Shown one piece after another: positions 14,870 to 23,286 of a DNA stretch of 38,302 nt. This stretch comes from a virus, in IMG/VR virus record IMGVR_UViG_3300033552_000030, positions 1 through 38,302 of that record; one strand, given 5' to 3'. Under the pieces are notes generated by a model. That model worked only from the letters and a program-made list of their open reading frames with translations, was not told the origin of the DNA and did no database searches. A program made the translations under genes and the position numbers. Each line of letters starts with the position of its first letter. Position 1 is the first letter of the stretch.

Positions 14870-16214
14870 AGTCTGTACTCCCGTCGCTGTATTGAACGAC
14901 TTTCTTGCCGTTGTGCATACCCGTCCTCACTACCGTCTTAGCGGTGCCGGGCTGGCTTATCGTTTTGACACGGTTCTCGCCGTCAGGCACTTCAGCCAAC
15001 ACGCCGCGCGTTGATCTTTCACGGTTGGCTCGTTTTTGTGCGATGACCTTCGGGTCGGTTTCGCCAATCTGCGGGAAATATTGCTTTTCAGCGCTGTCAA
15101 ACTCATCTTTCCCAATCGCTGCGCCCGACTCCCTGCGCAGGATCGCGTTGATAAAGTCGCGCTTGGCTTGGTCCAGCCGTTGCCGGTCGGCTGATTGGGT
15201 TGCGTTGATTGCTGAGCCAATCCCAAAACCAGAGCGCGCGCCGGGCGTAGAGGTCAGCACGCCGCTTTTTTCCAATTCCGTAAATACATCCTCGGTAGCC
15301 TGCATTCTTGAGCCGAATTGCAGCGCTTTTGCCTGCCCCTCTGTCATTGGCTTGCTGGCGCCCTGCTTCGGCCCATACCCCGCCACTGGCTTGATATTGC
15401 CCTGCTTGTCCTGCTGCACCAGCACCGGCTTGCCGTCCTCGCCCGTTATTTCAAACGGTTTGGTCAGCGTGGCGGCAGTGCTTTCACGGCTGCGCTCGTC
15501 AACCCGCTTAGAGTTGCGTTCTTGCTGTGCAACACTTGCCACACTGTCCGCGCTCTGACCAATCGGCGATTTCGTTGTCTGACCAGGCACCACTTCGCCG
15601 TAGTAGTTGGTCGTTGTTCCTTGCGACACGTTGCCTAGATTGACGTTCTGGCGTGTGCCTTTGAGCGTTTCAAGCAGCTTGTCAGCAGTCACGCCAGCGC
15701 TACCAACCATCCAGGCGCGCGGGTCTTTTGCAAACCCCTCCATGTTGCGTTTTATCACTTCTTCGCGTGTGCCGAAATTGGCCGCGAATTTCCCTAGAAC
15801 TGGATGATCAAACATTGCCGCCACATATTGGCCCGCCGCTTCTGGCGTGTTGATTTGCGGCACATACGATCGAAAAGTGCTTAGGCTTTTATCCAGCACC
15901 TCGGCTTGCGTCTTGGCTGAGTCGTCCTTGAACTTGGATTGCTCTGCTATCGTTTTATCAATCGCCGCGCCCTGCTTGTAGTTGCCAGCGCCGTACAGCA
16001 ACTGGCTGAGCTTGTTCATGTCGCCGCCAGACTTGCGCGTGAGTTCGCGGGTCTGGTTTTCGTCAGCAACCCCTCGCGTGTACTCATCCATCTTCATGCC
16101 GCTCACCATTTCGGCGAGCTTGTTCTGCTTGGCTTGCGAGGCCTCGGCTTCGTAATCGTTGACCGACTTGACGCCGCGCCCGATGTTTTGGTAAATGCTG
16201 GAATCTATGGCCAT
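14859..16214 (-). CDS. DNA ejection protein, 451 aa
   Basis: The 451-aa product is helical and rich in Gln/Lys/Ala/Ser. The C-terminal third contains a block common to podovirus ejection proteins (RDFINAILRRESGAAIGKDEF, then YFPQIGETDPKVIAQKRANR). The N-terminal part is coiled-coil-like. The gene overlaps the next one by 11 bases and its own start overlaps the upstream stop by one base, with AGGAGGGG as ribosome site. By family and order it would be packed in the capsid and expelled into the periplasm with the genome. Confidence 0.8.
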   Translation of the reverse strand: MAIDSSIYQNIGRGVKSVNDYEAEASQAKQNKLAEMVSGMKMDEYTRGVADENQTRELTRKSGGDMNKLSQLLYGAGNYKQGAAIDKTIAEQSKFKDDSAKTQAEVLDKSLSTFRSYVPQINTPEAAGQYVAAMFDHPVLGKFAANFGTREEVIKRNMEGFAKDPRAWMVGSAGVTADKLLETLKGTRQNVNLGNVSQGTTTNYYGEVVPGQTTKSPIGQSADSVASVAQQERNSKRVDERSRESTAATLTKPFEITGEDGKPVLVQQDKQGNIKPVAGYGPKQGASKPMTEGQAKALQFGSRMQATEDVFTELEKSGVLTSTPGARSGFGIGSAINATQSADRQRLDQAKRDFINAILRRESGAAIGKDEFDSAEKQYFPQIGETDPKVIAQKRANRERSTRGVLAEVPDGENRVKTISQPGTAKTVVRTGMHNGKKVVQYSDGSTDYAD

Positions 16215-17308
16215 TACATGCCCCTCCTGAAAGGCGTGAACTGGTCGCCGTTGATCGAGCCGCCGTAAGCTGAGCCGGTGCCGCTGCTGTAGCCGTTGTC
16301 AAACAGTCCGGCAAGTTGGTTGCTACCCTGCGAGCCACGGAATGCCGACACCGCACCATTAAGGCCGTTTTGCCATGCGTTACCCCGTGCAATCGAGCTA
16401 GCACCTTGTGCGTTGCCTAAACCCTGCTGGCTGGCGCTGATGTTGTTTGCCATGTTCTGCCCGGCGGCGCTTACTTGGTTCGTCGCCTGCTGACCAGCGC
16501 CCGACAATCCCGCCAACTTGTTGTAAGTGCGGTCTTGGTTGTTGTTAAATCGGTTGTAGGACTCGCCGGCCTTGGTGCTGCCGTAGTCATTGCCAAAGCG
16601 GGTTAACGCTTTCAGGGTAGCGCCGGACAGCGTAGAGCCACCCGCCGCCGCTTGCCGGTTGATGGCGGTGTTGCCGTTGTCAAGGCCGAATTGCAGGCCG
16701 GATTGATACACCGGGTCAGCGTCACGGTCGGCCATGCTGAAATTGCGCATCAGGGAACCGGTTGACGGGTCTGCGTCCTGCTCTGCGGTTTGCTGGCTCA
16801 TGCGCTGATTGATGGCCGCTTGCAGCCCTTGCTCATCGACAATCTGCGAAGCCGGACCGTAACCAATGACTTCGCCGCCCCAATTGCCATCATCGGAGTG
16901 GCCCTGCACAAATGGCGAGCGGATTTCAGTGGGCACGCCTGCGCTGGTGAATTGCGCGAGCAATTGGTTTCGCAGGGCCTGTTGATCCTGCCCGCCCCCG
17001 CCACCACCAGATCGCAACCCCATGATCTGCGCCAGCTTGTTATTTGCCGCCAGGCCGGTTTCACGGAACGGCGCGTTATCGGCGCGTGTGGTGTCGTACT
17101 GGTAACGCTGAGTCGCATCCGATGCGCGCGCTGCGCCCGCTTGTGCGTCTGCTGCGTCACCGGCTGAGTCGGATGACATAAGCCCACCAAACAATGATGC
17201 ACCTGCACCCAGCAGACTTGCAGGATCGTACAAGCGCCCCCCGGGCCTGCTAGCGGTAATAAAGCCAGTCGTGATGAACTCGCTGGCTGTGGGGTCAATG
17301 TCGCGCAT
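16214..17308 (-). CDS. P22 gp7-like DNA transfer protein, 364 aa
   Basis: A Gly/Ala/Asn/Gln-rich protein with an N-terminal segment LLGAGASLFGGLM that resembles the amphipathic start of P22-type DNA transfer proteins, a Gly run (GGGGGG) near residue 104, and a C-terminal region of short Asn/Gln/Ala repeats. Order after the gp10-like gene and before two further ejection proteins matches the three ejection genes of P22-like phages. It overlaps the upstream GNAT-like gene by 14 bases. No enzymatic motif is visible. Confidence 0.7.
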   Translation of the reverse strand: MRDIDPTASEFITTGFITASRPGGRLYDPASLLGAGASLFGGLMSSDSAGDAADAQAGAARASDATQRYQYDTTRADNAPFRETGLAANNKLAQIMGLRSGGGGGGQDQQALRNQLLAQFTSAGVPTEIRSPFVQGHSDDGNWGGEVIGYGPASQIVDEQGLQAAINQRMSQQTAEQDADPSTGSLMRNFSMADRDADPVYQSGLQFGLDNGNTAINRQAAAGGSTLSGATLKALTRFGNDYGSTKAGESYNRFNNNQDRTYNKLAGLSGAGQQATNQVSAAGQNMANNISASQQGLGNAQGASSIARGNAWQNGLNGAVSAFRGSQGSNQLAGLFDNGYSSGTGSAYGGSINGDQFTPFRRGM

Positions 17309-17606
17309 GTTTTAGCCTTTCAGCTTTGTAATAAATGTTTGTGTCATCTGCATGGGTCGCATCAAAACCGAGCCGGGTCACAAAACGCTGGCCGGTTGTA
17401 TTTGTTTTTCCCACGCTGGTCAGCAAGTGGCCGTATTGCTCAAAAATCGGGGCGGTCAATTGCTCCAATACCTGCCGGGTCAACCAGCGACCGGTAACCG
17501 ATGCCAGCCGGCAGCAGTGGATTTCATTGGCCTTGACAAAAAACAGGCCAACTTGTTTATCACCGTGATAAACCGGCACCTCACGCCAGCCATCGGGCAG
17601 CCTCAT
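17295..17606 (-). CDS. Acetyltransferase-like small phage protein, 103 aa
   Basis: The product has the beta/alpha order of the C-terminal half of a GNAT fold: strand VGLFFVKANEIHCCRL, helix TRQVLEQLTAPIFEQY, strand HLLTSVGKTNT and the characteristic TGQRFVTRLGFDATH segment, which in GNAT proteins follows the acetyl-CoA site. It is too short to hold a full N-acetyltransferase domain, so it may be a structural derivative. Similar small proteins sit beside head and ejection genes in podoviruses. The start overlaps the upstream stop (ATGA). Confidence 0.65.
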   Translation of the reverse strand: MRLPDGWREVPVYHGDKQVGLFFVKANEIHCCRLASVTGRWLTRQVLEQLTAPIFEQYGHLLTSVGKTNTTGQRFVTRLGFDATHADDTNIYYKAERLKHARH

Positions 17607-18376
17607 GCCGCCACCGCCTTGATTGCCGCAAACGTCAGCAGCACAGTCTCAGCCAAGCTGCCCGCCGTGTTGTTGCGCACGCGAATCACGCATGAGCCCG
17701 CCGCGACTGAATCAACGCTAATGTCATAAGCGCCCGCCGTGCCGCCCGACTTGCGGTGACAGATCAACGCATCGTCAGCGCCTAGCGTGCTATTGATCAG
17801 CGTGAAGGACACTGACACACCCGCCGCCAGCGCTGCCGCATTCAGCGTGATCTCGCCGCAGGCTTTGTTCAGCGTCACGCCAGTCGCTTTGCTGGTCAGC
17901 TGCACCACCGCACCGCCTGCGCCGGTCAAATAGGCCGGTGGCGTCACTATGCTGGCGGTGCCGTTGAATGACACGCCGTTGATGTTGCGCGCCGTCTCTA
18001 GCGCTGTCGCTGTGCCCGCGTTGCCGGTGATCGTGGCCTGGTCGCCGGTATTGCTGCCCGACAGCGTTGTAATGCCGAGCTTTGATCGAATACCCGCTGC
18101 GCTGTTGTTGTGGGCGGTGTTGTCGCCCAAATGAGTAGCTAATGCCGTATTGGTCGCCTTGCGGGATTCCAGCTCATCAACAGCAGTCTGCACATCCAGC
18201 GCAATCATGGCGCCCGATGGCGTGTAGCTGATGGTGCTGGCGCCAACAAGACCCATCACACCACCCAGCCGGGCCTGCGCAATCGACAGCGCCCGCGAGG
18301 CTTCTGGCGTCAATGTGCGATCAGCCGTGACAAACGGCACGCGGATAAACGGCGACAAGTCCAGGATGGTTGCCAT
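17603..18376 (-). CDS. Virion protein, fibre-like beta-rich, 257 aa
   Basis: Starting at ATG 18376, which overlaps the gp10-like stop, the protein has an N-terminal region with a predicted short helix (TPEASRALSIAQARLG) and a middle with fibre-like repeats (GIRSKLGITTLSGSNTGDQAT, ITGNAGTATALETARNINGV). The C-terminal third is a Val/Ala/Thr beta-rich domain. The NGVSFNGTA motif is typical of phage fibre repeats. It may be a tail needle or head-tail decoration given its place after the gp10-like hub; the sequence alone does not decide. Confidence 0.65.
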   Translation of the reverse strand: MATILDLSPFIRVPFVTADRTLTPEASRALSIAQARLGGVMGLVGASTISYTPSGAMIALDVQTAVDELESRKATNTALATHLGDNTAHNNSAAGIRSKLGITTLSGSNTGDQATITGNAGTATALETARNINGVSFNGTASIVTPPAYLTGAGGAVVQLTSKATGVTLNKACGEITLNAAALAAGVSVSFTLINSTLGADDALICHRKSGGTAGAYDISVDSVAAGSCVIRVRNNTAGSLAETVLLTFAAIKAVAA

Positions 18377-19812
18377 CAACTAGAGCCCTTTTCGCCTTCG
18401 ACTACTGCGCCAAAGATTGCGAATTTACACGGATCAGACATGGACACCTCCCACACGCGATTGCGACCGGAGCCGAGCCGGTTGAACTTGGCGCGCGCGC
18501 TGTATTCGCCAATCTTGCCTATGGTGGCCGTCTTTTCGTTGCTCCAGGTGTGCCCGCCGTCATTCGAGTAGCGCAGCATCAGCAGCGGGTCAGAGCCTTG
18601 CCCTAATGCCAGCCCTACGCCGGTTTCCATGTCCACCTGCAAGCTGCTGTAAAACAGCCGGGTTTGCAGGTTTTCATTGCTGATAGTTGCGCGCAGCCGC
18701 AGAATCGGGTCGCCGTTGTCGGTGTAAGTGTTCAGATTAAGCTGATAAATTTTCCCGTTTTCGTAGTCGCCTACCAAATGTTTGCCATTGCTGAAACAAA
18801 AACAACTCGCCCGCCAGCGGCTTAAAACGCCCGTAGCAGGGTTGCGCCATGCCCTTTCGTGCCATTCGCCGGTAGCAATGTCATACACCCAAGTCGCATT
18901 AGCGGTCGGGAAGGTCAGCACATAAAAAACGTGCCCTTCTTGCTGATATGCGAAGGCGAAAGCGTCATCCCTGACCGCATACCCGCTGATGGCATGTTCT
19001 ACCCCGTGTGTGGATATGCGCTGCGGCGTGTAGCCGTTTGCGCGCCACACAATGCCCTCACCGCGCTTGTCGCAACCCAGCCAAAAAACGGTATTGTCGG
19101 CTTTGACGATGGCGGCTGGCGCTATGCAGCCGGCCTCAAGAAAGGCATTACCGGAGCGCTGAAATGGAAAATCAGCATTGCCGGTGTTCGTCCATATCTC
19201 TGCGCTTTCAAAGCCAAACAACCACAAATCACGGTTGCTCGACATAATGCCCAGCGTGTTATCGGGTGAGCCTTCAGCGGATGCAAAATCCAGCGCATCC
19301 CAAGTGCCGCCCGCATAGGGCGCTTGGTTGATCCAAAACGCTTGACTTTCCGCCTTTCCGGTGACGGCAAAATATCCATCTTGGAAGGTTGCCTGCTTGA
19401 CGCCATTGGGGAAATCAGGGTCTGTAATTTGCACCATGGAGCTTGGCAAGGTGCTCACCAGCCAGCCGCCTACGCCGTCAACAATCAGAATCTGCGCGCC
19501 ATTGCTCGCCATTGACACCTGACCAGTTGATGTGCCTATCGTGCCAATAGTGACCAGTGAAACGCCTGCAAATACGCGGTAAACCGTGTTGCCGGATACC
19601 CACCAGGTAAAGATGCCGGACTGGATGCAGCCGCGCACCGGAGCGGTCGGCAGGGTTTCAATCAGCACCATGCCCGGCGTGCCATGCAAGGCCACAGGCG
19701 CGCGCGGGCTGGCGTTGTCCATCTCAAGGTAGCAATTAACCGTGCGCTGCGCGTCAGCGTTCAGGCTTCGCGCCTGATAGGACGGACCTACAAATGGAAC
19801 TTTGGCGCGCAT
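18376..19812 (-). CDS. P22 gp10-like packaged DNA stabilization / tail hub protein
   Basis: The 478-aa product matches the P22 gp10 family of podovirus tail-hub proteins. Recognisable parts are the N-terminus VPFVGPSYQARSLNADAQRTVNCYLE, followed by propeller-like repeats around GYFAVTGK, DLWLFGFESAEIW and WLGCDKRGEGIVWRANGY. In P22, gp10 follows gp4 in the neck and plugs the portal after DNA packaging. The preceding gene here encodes the gp4 homologue and the two overlap by one base, so both are probably made together. Confidence 0.88.
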   Translation of the reverse strand: MRAKVPFVGPSYQARSLNADAQRTVNCYLEMDNASPRAPVALHGTPGMVLIETLPTAPVRGCIQSGIFTWWVSGNTVYRVFAGVSLVTIGTIGTSTGQVSMASNGAQILIVDGVGGWLVSTLPSSMVQITDPDFPNGVKQATFQDGYFAVTGKAESQAFWINQAPYAGGTWDALDFASAEGSPDNTLGIMSSNRDLWLFGFESAEIWTNTGNADFPFQRSGNAFLEAGCIAPAAIVKADNTVFWLGCDKRGEGIVWRANGYTPQRISTHGVEHAISGYAVRDDAFAFAYQQEGHVFYVLTFPTANATWVYDIATGEWHERAWRNPATGVLSRWRASCFCFSNGKHLVGDYENGKIYQLNLNTYTDNGDPILRLRATISNENLQTRLFYSSLQVDMETGVGLALGQGSDPLLMLRYSNDGGHTWSNEKTATIGKIGEYSARAKFNRLGSGRNRVWEVSMSDPCKFAIFGAVVEGEKGSS

Positions 19813-20459
19813 CAGTCGCGCACCTCAAAGCTAATCACTTCAGAGGCAATCGAGCTTTCTAGCGCGCGGTCACGCTTGACACCCCAGCGCTGCGCAATCT
19901 CTACCCGCTTACCCTGCTCTGCGCCAAATTTCAGGGCTATTTCGTTCGCTACACCGTAGCCAAGCGGGTTGTGCCAGTAACTTGGCAAATCAGGAGCGGT
20001 AGCCAGCACGGCGTCATCGACAAGCCGCTGGTATTGGATGGTCAATACCGGATCAACCGCAGGGACCGGCCACAAATAAAGCACATTGGCCGGGCTGATA
20101 TAAAAATGCGTTACCGACTCACCCGTCTGCGCGCGGTCAGCCATAGCCACCCATTGGGCGTGATTGATCTGCGTGAGTTTGGGCTTTTGCCCGTTCAGTG
20201 ATTTCCACAACACCGGGTAGGCGTAGTAGTCAGCCGGTAGGGTAATCGTTTGGCCATTGATCCATGCCAGCGCCGTCTCGGCCGACAGCTTGGGCCATGA
20301 ATAGCCCGCCAAAGGCAACTCTTTGAGGATGGCGTCCAGGCCACGTAAAGCGGTCTGCATGTCGCCCGCGCTGGCCGTTTCACCGTCGCCAATCACTCCA
20401 AGGTGCTCAAGCGCATCCGTGCAAATGTCGGTTGCGGCCAATGTCCAGGCGGTGGCCAT
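19812..20459 (-). CDS. P22 gp4-like head-completion / adaptor protein
   Basis: The 215-aa product resembles P22 gp4: a helical start (WTLAATDICTDALEHLGVIGDGETASAGDMQTALRGLDAIL region, residues 4-45), then beta-rich ITLPADYYAYPVLWKSL and VLYLWPVPAVDPVLTIQY. P22 gp4 binds the portal after DNA packaging, forms the adaptor ring for gp10 and carries a muramidase activity; whether that activity exists here is not visible. It starts one base after the upstream stop and ends on the gp10-like start. Confidence 0.85.
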   Translation of the reverse strand: MATAWTLAATDICTDALEHLGVIGDGETASAGDMQTALRGLDAILKELPLAGYSWPKLSAETALAWINGQTITLPADYYAYPVLWKSLNGQKPKLTQINHAQWVAMADRAQTGESVTHFYISPANVLYLWPVPAVDPVLTIQYQRLVDDAVLATAPDLPSYWHNPLGYGVANEIALKFGAEQGKRVEIAQRWGVKRDRALESSIASEVISFEVRD

Positions 20460-20720
20460 TTAGATCGACTCGACGCTGTACTGATACAGCGGGATCGACA
20501 CGGCTTTTTCCTTGCCATCAGCATCTTGAATGATGGTGTTGATGACGGCCAGCTTGGCCACGCCCAGAAAGTTCTCGTCAATCGTCGTTTCGGTGTTGCG
20601 CTTGTATAGATTCAGCTTGAAATTGTGGATCAGATCTACGTCGCCGCCTTCGCCGTGAAAGGTGATCTTGTATTGCTTCAAGGCACGCGCCTTGGGTTTG
20701 GATTCAATGATTTCGCTCAT
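20460..20720 (-). CDS. Small structural-region protein, 86 aa
   Basis: A small alpha/beta protein (ALKQYKITFHGEGGDVDLIHN, then LGVAKLAVINTIIQDADGKEK). It sits between the major capsid gene and the gp4-like gene, behind an intrinsic terminator, and has a good ribosome site (AAGGAA) before ATG 20720. Position suggests a head-completion or decoration role. I do not recognise the family. Confidence 0.7.
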   Translation of the reverse strand: MSEIIESKPKARALKQYKITFHGEGGDVDLIHNFKLNLYKRNTETTIDENFLGVAKLAVINTIIQDADGKEKAVSIPLYQYSVESI

Positions 20721-20739
20721 GTCGGGTTCCTTCAGGCAT

Positions 20740-20768
20740 AAAAAAAGCCCGGAGGGTTAGTCCGGGCT
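20740..20768 (-). terminator. Intrinsic terminator after the major capsid gene
   Basis: On the minus strand a perfect 8-bp stem AGCCCGGA/TCCGGGCT (20768-20761 with 20753-20746), 7-nt loop, is followed by a run of seven Ts (complement of As at 20740-20746). It lies 40 bases after the capsid stop and before the 86-aa gene, where it would keep capsid mRNA in excess over downstream tail genes. Confidence 0.9.
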
Positions 20769-20807
20769 TTGGGGTGGCTGGCTTCTAAGCGCCAGCCGGG
20801 TTAGTCA

Positions 20808-21791
20808 TCACGCGCTAGCAAGCGACTCAAGACGAATCAGCCAGCTTTGGTTGAGTATCGTGGTGACAGTCGTCGCCTTCCAACCCACGGTAGAGCGCTG
20901 CTCCAGTGGATCAGCCGTACCAGCAGAACCCAATGCCTTGACATAGGTTGACATTGCCTGACCGGCCAATGGCGACACGCCGTAGGCTTCGGCTGCGATG
21001 ATCAACGTTGCGTAAACATCGTTGGTTGTGGCACCCTTGAAGCCGGCGGTGAGAAGGGTCGTTGCGTTGGTAAAAATACGCGCATTGGTCGAAGTGACAA
21101 AGCGGATATTTTTGTACGCACCGATCTCGTCTTCAATCACGCCTTGCTGCGAGCCGTAATCCGACACCGCGCGGAAACCGACGATCTGCTCCAAATCGAA
21201 CTCAACGTCTGGGTGCACAATGCCGATGTAAGCCTTGCGGATGGCGCCGGTGCCCACATTGTCGGTCGGCGAAATGCCTTCCTTTATGTACTTGGCATTT
21301 TGGTTTTTCAGGAAACGGATGGCACGGTCCAGATCCAAGGCGGTCAGTTTGTTGACCAGTGCAAGGCGGTTGGCAACGCCCGAAGCAAAGGCCACGTTAG
21401 AGCCAGCCACCAGCACATCGCGCCGGGTCAGGTCAATCGTGGTGCCGGCTTGATCACCCAGAACGTCAGTAGCTTCGGTAACCACCGAGTCCTGATTGGT
21501 CATGCTGACCATATCCGACAGGGTGATAAAACTGCCGTACTGCGCCAGGGTTGAGGTAATGTCGGTCACGGACAGGGCTGAGCCAGTAGGCGTGACACCC
21601 TCGGTCAGCGCGGTAGTGGCAGCGGCCAATTGCGAATAACGGCGAAACTTGATCTGATTGCCGCTGCGTGTCGAGATCGGGCGCTTTTGACCGAACCGGC
21701 CATGCACGTCGTTGGGCTGGGCGCGTTCCAGCAGGTTGCGGTCGTAAAAAGCCTGGACGCCTGGGGGGACTTGGGCAAGGAATGAGGACAT
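20808..21791 (-). CDS. N4-gp56-family major capsid protein
   Basis: The 327-aa product carries the marks of the N4-gp56 major capsid family: NLLERAQPNDVHGRFGQKRPI near the start, then ATTALTEGVTPTGSALSVTDI, AQYGSFITLSDMV, and TIDLTRRDVLVAGSNV. This HK97-type protein forms the icosahedral shell. It follows the scaffold gene, as usual, with only 17 bases between. It is the structural protein most diagnostic of the phage type, and it combines here with P22-like tail-machine genes downstream. Confidence 0.93.
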   Translation of the reverse strand: MSSFLAQVPPGVQAFYDRNLLERAQPNDVHGRFGQKRPISTRSGNQIKFRRYSQLAAATTALTEGVTPTGSALSVTDITSTLAQYGSFITLSDMVSMTNQDSVVTEATDVLGDQAGTTIDLTRRDVLVAGSNVAFASGVANRLALVNKLTALDLDRAIRFLKNQNAKYIKEGISPTDNVGTGAIRKAYIGIVHPDVEFDLEQIVGFRAVSDYGSQQGVIEDEIGAYKNIRFVTSTNARIFTNATTLLTAGFKGATTNDVYATLIIAAEAYGVSPLAGQAMSTYVKALGSAGTADPLEQRSTVGWKATTVTTILNQSWLIRLESLASA

Positions 21792-21808
21792 AACTACTTT
21801 CTATCGGG

Positions 21809-22570
21809 CTAGTAGCCCTTGACTCTGCGCACTTCTTTAGCGAAGTCCGAGTCACTCATGGTTTGGAAACGACGAGCGTCTTCAAGCGCGGAATCGGCAG
21901 AGGTTTTGATGCCCCCGCCTGATCCCGCACCGGGTACGCTCATCGCCGACTTTTGCGCCAACTTGGCGGACTCGGCAGCGAATCGCTTGCCAATGTTCCG
22001 TTCAGCGTGCGCCAACTTTTCTTCAGTGATTTCACGGATAACTTCAATCGGGTCCGAACGGGTTTGATCGTCCAGCGCTGACAAACGCGACTCCAGCGAC
22101 TTCAGCAGCTCAGGGTCTAAATCGTTGCTGAAAATGCCCGGGTGAGCCTTGTCAATCACGTTTTGCCACTGGTTTACTGCTTGGTCGCGTTGTTGCGCCG
22201 GTGCCGGGTCTTGCGTCACGTAGCGGATGGCGTCGGCCAGTTCTGGATTCGCGTCCAAAATAGTTGGCTTGCTGGCTTCGCGGCGTTCGTTTTCCCGTTC
22301 CCTGCGCAATTGCGCGGCTTCTTGGCTGGCTTTGGTTGCCCAGGCTTGGTTGTCCCGTGCCACCTTTTCAGCCTTTTCAACGCGCGCCGTGAGTTCGGCC
22401 ATCGGGTCGGGCTTTGCAGCCTCCTCCTTGACCGGCTCTACCGCTTCAGCATCCTTTTCAGGTGCGCTGAATTGGCCTTGCGCATCGCGCGCGGGAGTGG
22501 CTTGCGCCGCCGCGTCCAATGCAGCAGCCGCTGCGTCGTACTCTTTTTGGTAGTCTTCCGATTCGTTCAC
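21809..22570 (-). CDS. Scaffolding protein
   Basis: An acidic, helical 253-aa protein with long coiled-coil segments (AELTARVEKAEKVARDNQAW, EAAQLRRERENERREA), a Pro/Ala/Gln-rich centre and a short C-terminal helix (DSDFAKEVRRVKGY) that could bind the capsid subunit. Composition and position directly before the capsid gene are typical of podovirus scaffolds, which shape the procapsid and are then released. I choose GTG 22570 as start because AAGGAG lies 6 bases upstream; a longer TTG start at 22615 has no such site. Confidence 0.82.
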   Translation of the reverse strand: MNESEDYQKEYDAAAAALDAAAQATPARDAQGQFSAPEKDAEAVEPVKEEAAKPDPMAELTARVEKAEKVARDNQAWATKASQEAAQLRRERENERREASKPTILDANPELADAIRYVTQDPAPAQQRDQAVNQWQNVIDKAHPGIFSNDLDPELLKSLESRLSALDDQTRSDPIEVIREITEEKLAHAERNIGKRFAAESAKLAQKSAMSVPGAGSGGGIKTSADSALEDARRFQTMSDSDFAKEVRRVKGY

Positions 22571-22611
22571 TGTGTACTCCTTGGGGTCGGTATTCCCGAT
22601 AGTCCCTAACT

Positions 22612-22872
22612 TCAATTTGCCGGGTCTTGTTCAGATAGTCCGGCGCTTAATGCCTGGCGCTCCTGTTGGAGCGTTTCGGGCATGTCTCTGAGGTCGCGCA
22701 AGGCTTTGATGCGCCCGCGTACCTGCTCTGATTCCTGGCTGACCAGTTGCCCGGTCAACGCTTCGATGCGGTGGTTGATCTCAGCCAGCACATGCGGCCA
22801 GCCGCTTTGGATGGCCTGCAAGGTGTTGCTGATCTCGTCAAGTCGTTGCTGTGCCAGATATGTATTGCTCAT
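22612..22872 (-). CDS. Small coiled-coil protein of the head module, 86 aa
   Basis: The product is almost wholly helical with heptad character (YLAQQRLDEISNTLQAIQ, EINHRIEALTGQLVSQESEQ, ALRDLRDMPETLQQERQAL). No other motif is visible. It lies between the Gly/Gln/Pro-repeat protein and the scaffold and may assist assembly. Its start is 12 bases after the upstream stop. Confidence 0.7.
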   Translation of the reverse strand: MSNTYLAQQRLDEISNTLQAIQSGWPHVLAEINHRIEALTGQLVSQESEQVRGRIKALRDLRDMPETLQQERQALSAGLSEQDPAN

Positions 22873-22884
22873 GGGTTCCCGTCG

Positions 22885-23286
22885 TCAAGCCAGCAGCAGG
22901 GCCAGCAGCGCCTCGTCGTCGTCTAGTTGTAGCGCTTCTAACGCCGCCTGCTTTGCGGCCAATTGCTGACCCAGAGCAAGCAGCGCCTGGATCTGCGCAT
23001 CGCGCATCCCTTGCTGCACACTGCGCCGGATGGCTTGCAATCCAGCGGCTTGCCCCGGTTGCCCCGGTGGTTGCCCCGGTGGTTGCCCCGGTTGCCCCGG
23101 TTTGGCGCTCGCTTCTTGCGGCTGTGCGTTGGCGGACGGTGCAACGCCTAAAAAGTGATCTGTAGCGCTTTGCCGTTGCGGCCCCCAATGCGCCCGCTTG
23201 GCAGGTTGCCAACCGCCCGTTCCACCGGTTTCAACCGGGTCTGGGTTGACCGCTGTCGGCTGACTGAACAGCAGTAGCAGCGACAT
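22885..23286 (-). CDS. Head-module protein with PGQ collagen-like repeat, 133 aa
   Basis: The N-terminal 60 residues are polar and low in structure. A short run of PGQ/PPGQ repeats follows (about residues 63-78: KPGQPGQPPGQPPGQPGQ) that could form a short collagen-like or flexible stalk. The C-terminal 50 residues are helical and Leu/Ala/Gln rich (QIQALLALGQQLAAKQAALEALQ) ending in acidic LDDDEALLALLLA. This coil-after-stalk layout suggests a trimeric head fibre or decoration. The family is not recognised. Confidence 0.65.
   Translation of the reverse strand: MSLLLLFSQPTAVNPDPVETGGTGGWQPAKRAHWGPQRQSATDHFLGVAPSANAQPQEASAKPGQPGQPPGQPPGQPGQAAGLQAIRRSVQQGMRDAQIQALLALGQQLAAKQAALEALQLDDDEALLALLLA
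23051..23103. repeat. Short tandem repeat coding for PGQ units
   Basis: Tandem copies of TGCCCCGGT separated by GGT or nothing (unit 9-12 bp) cover 23051-23103 and encode the PGQ/PPGQ stretch of the 133-aa head-module protein on the minus strand. Such runs change length easily by slippage. Confidence 0.8.

Noticed and set aside
22568-22615. Upstream TTG start for the scaffold gene
   Set aside because: No ribosome site lies before it and it overlaps the preceding stop, whereas GTG 22570 has AAGGAG at ideal spacing.
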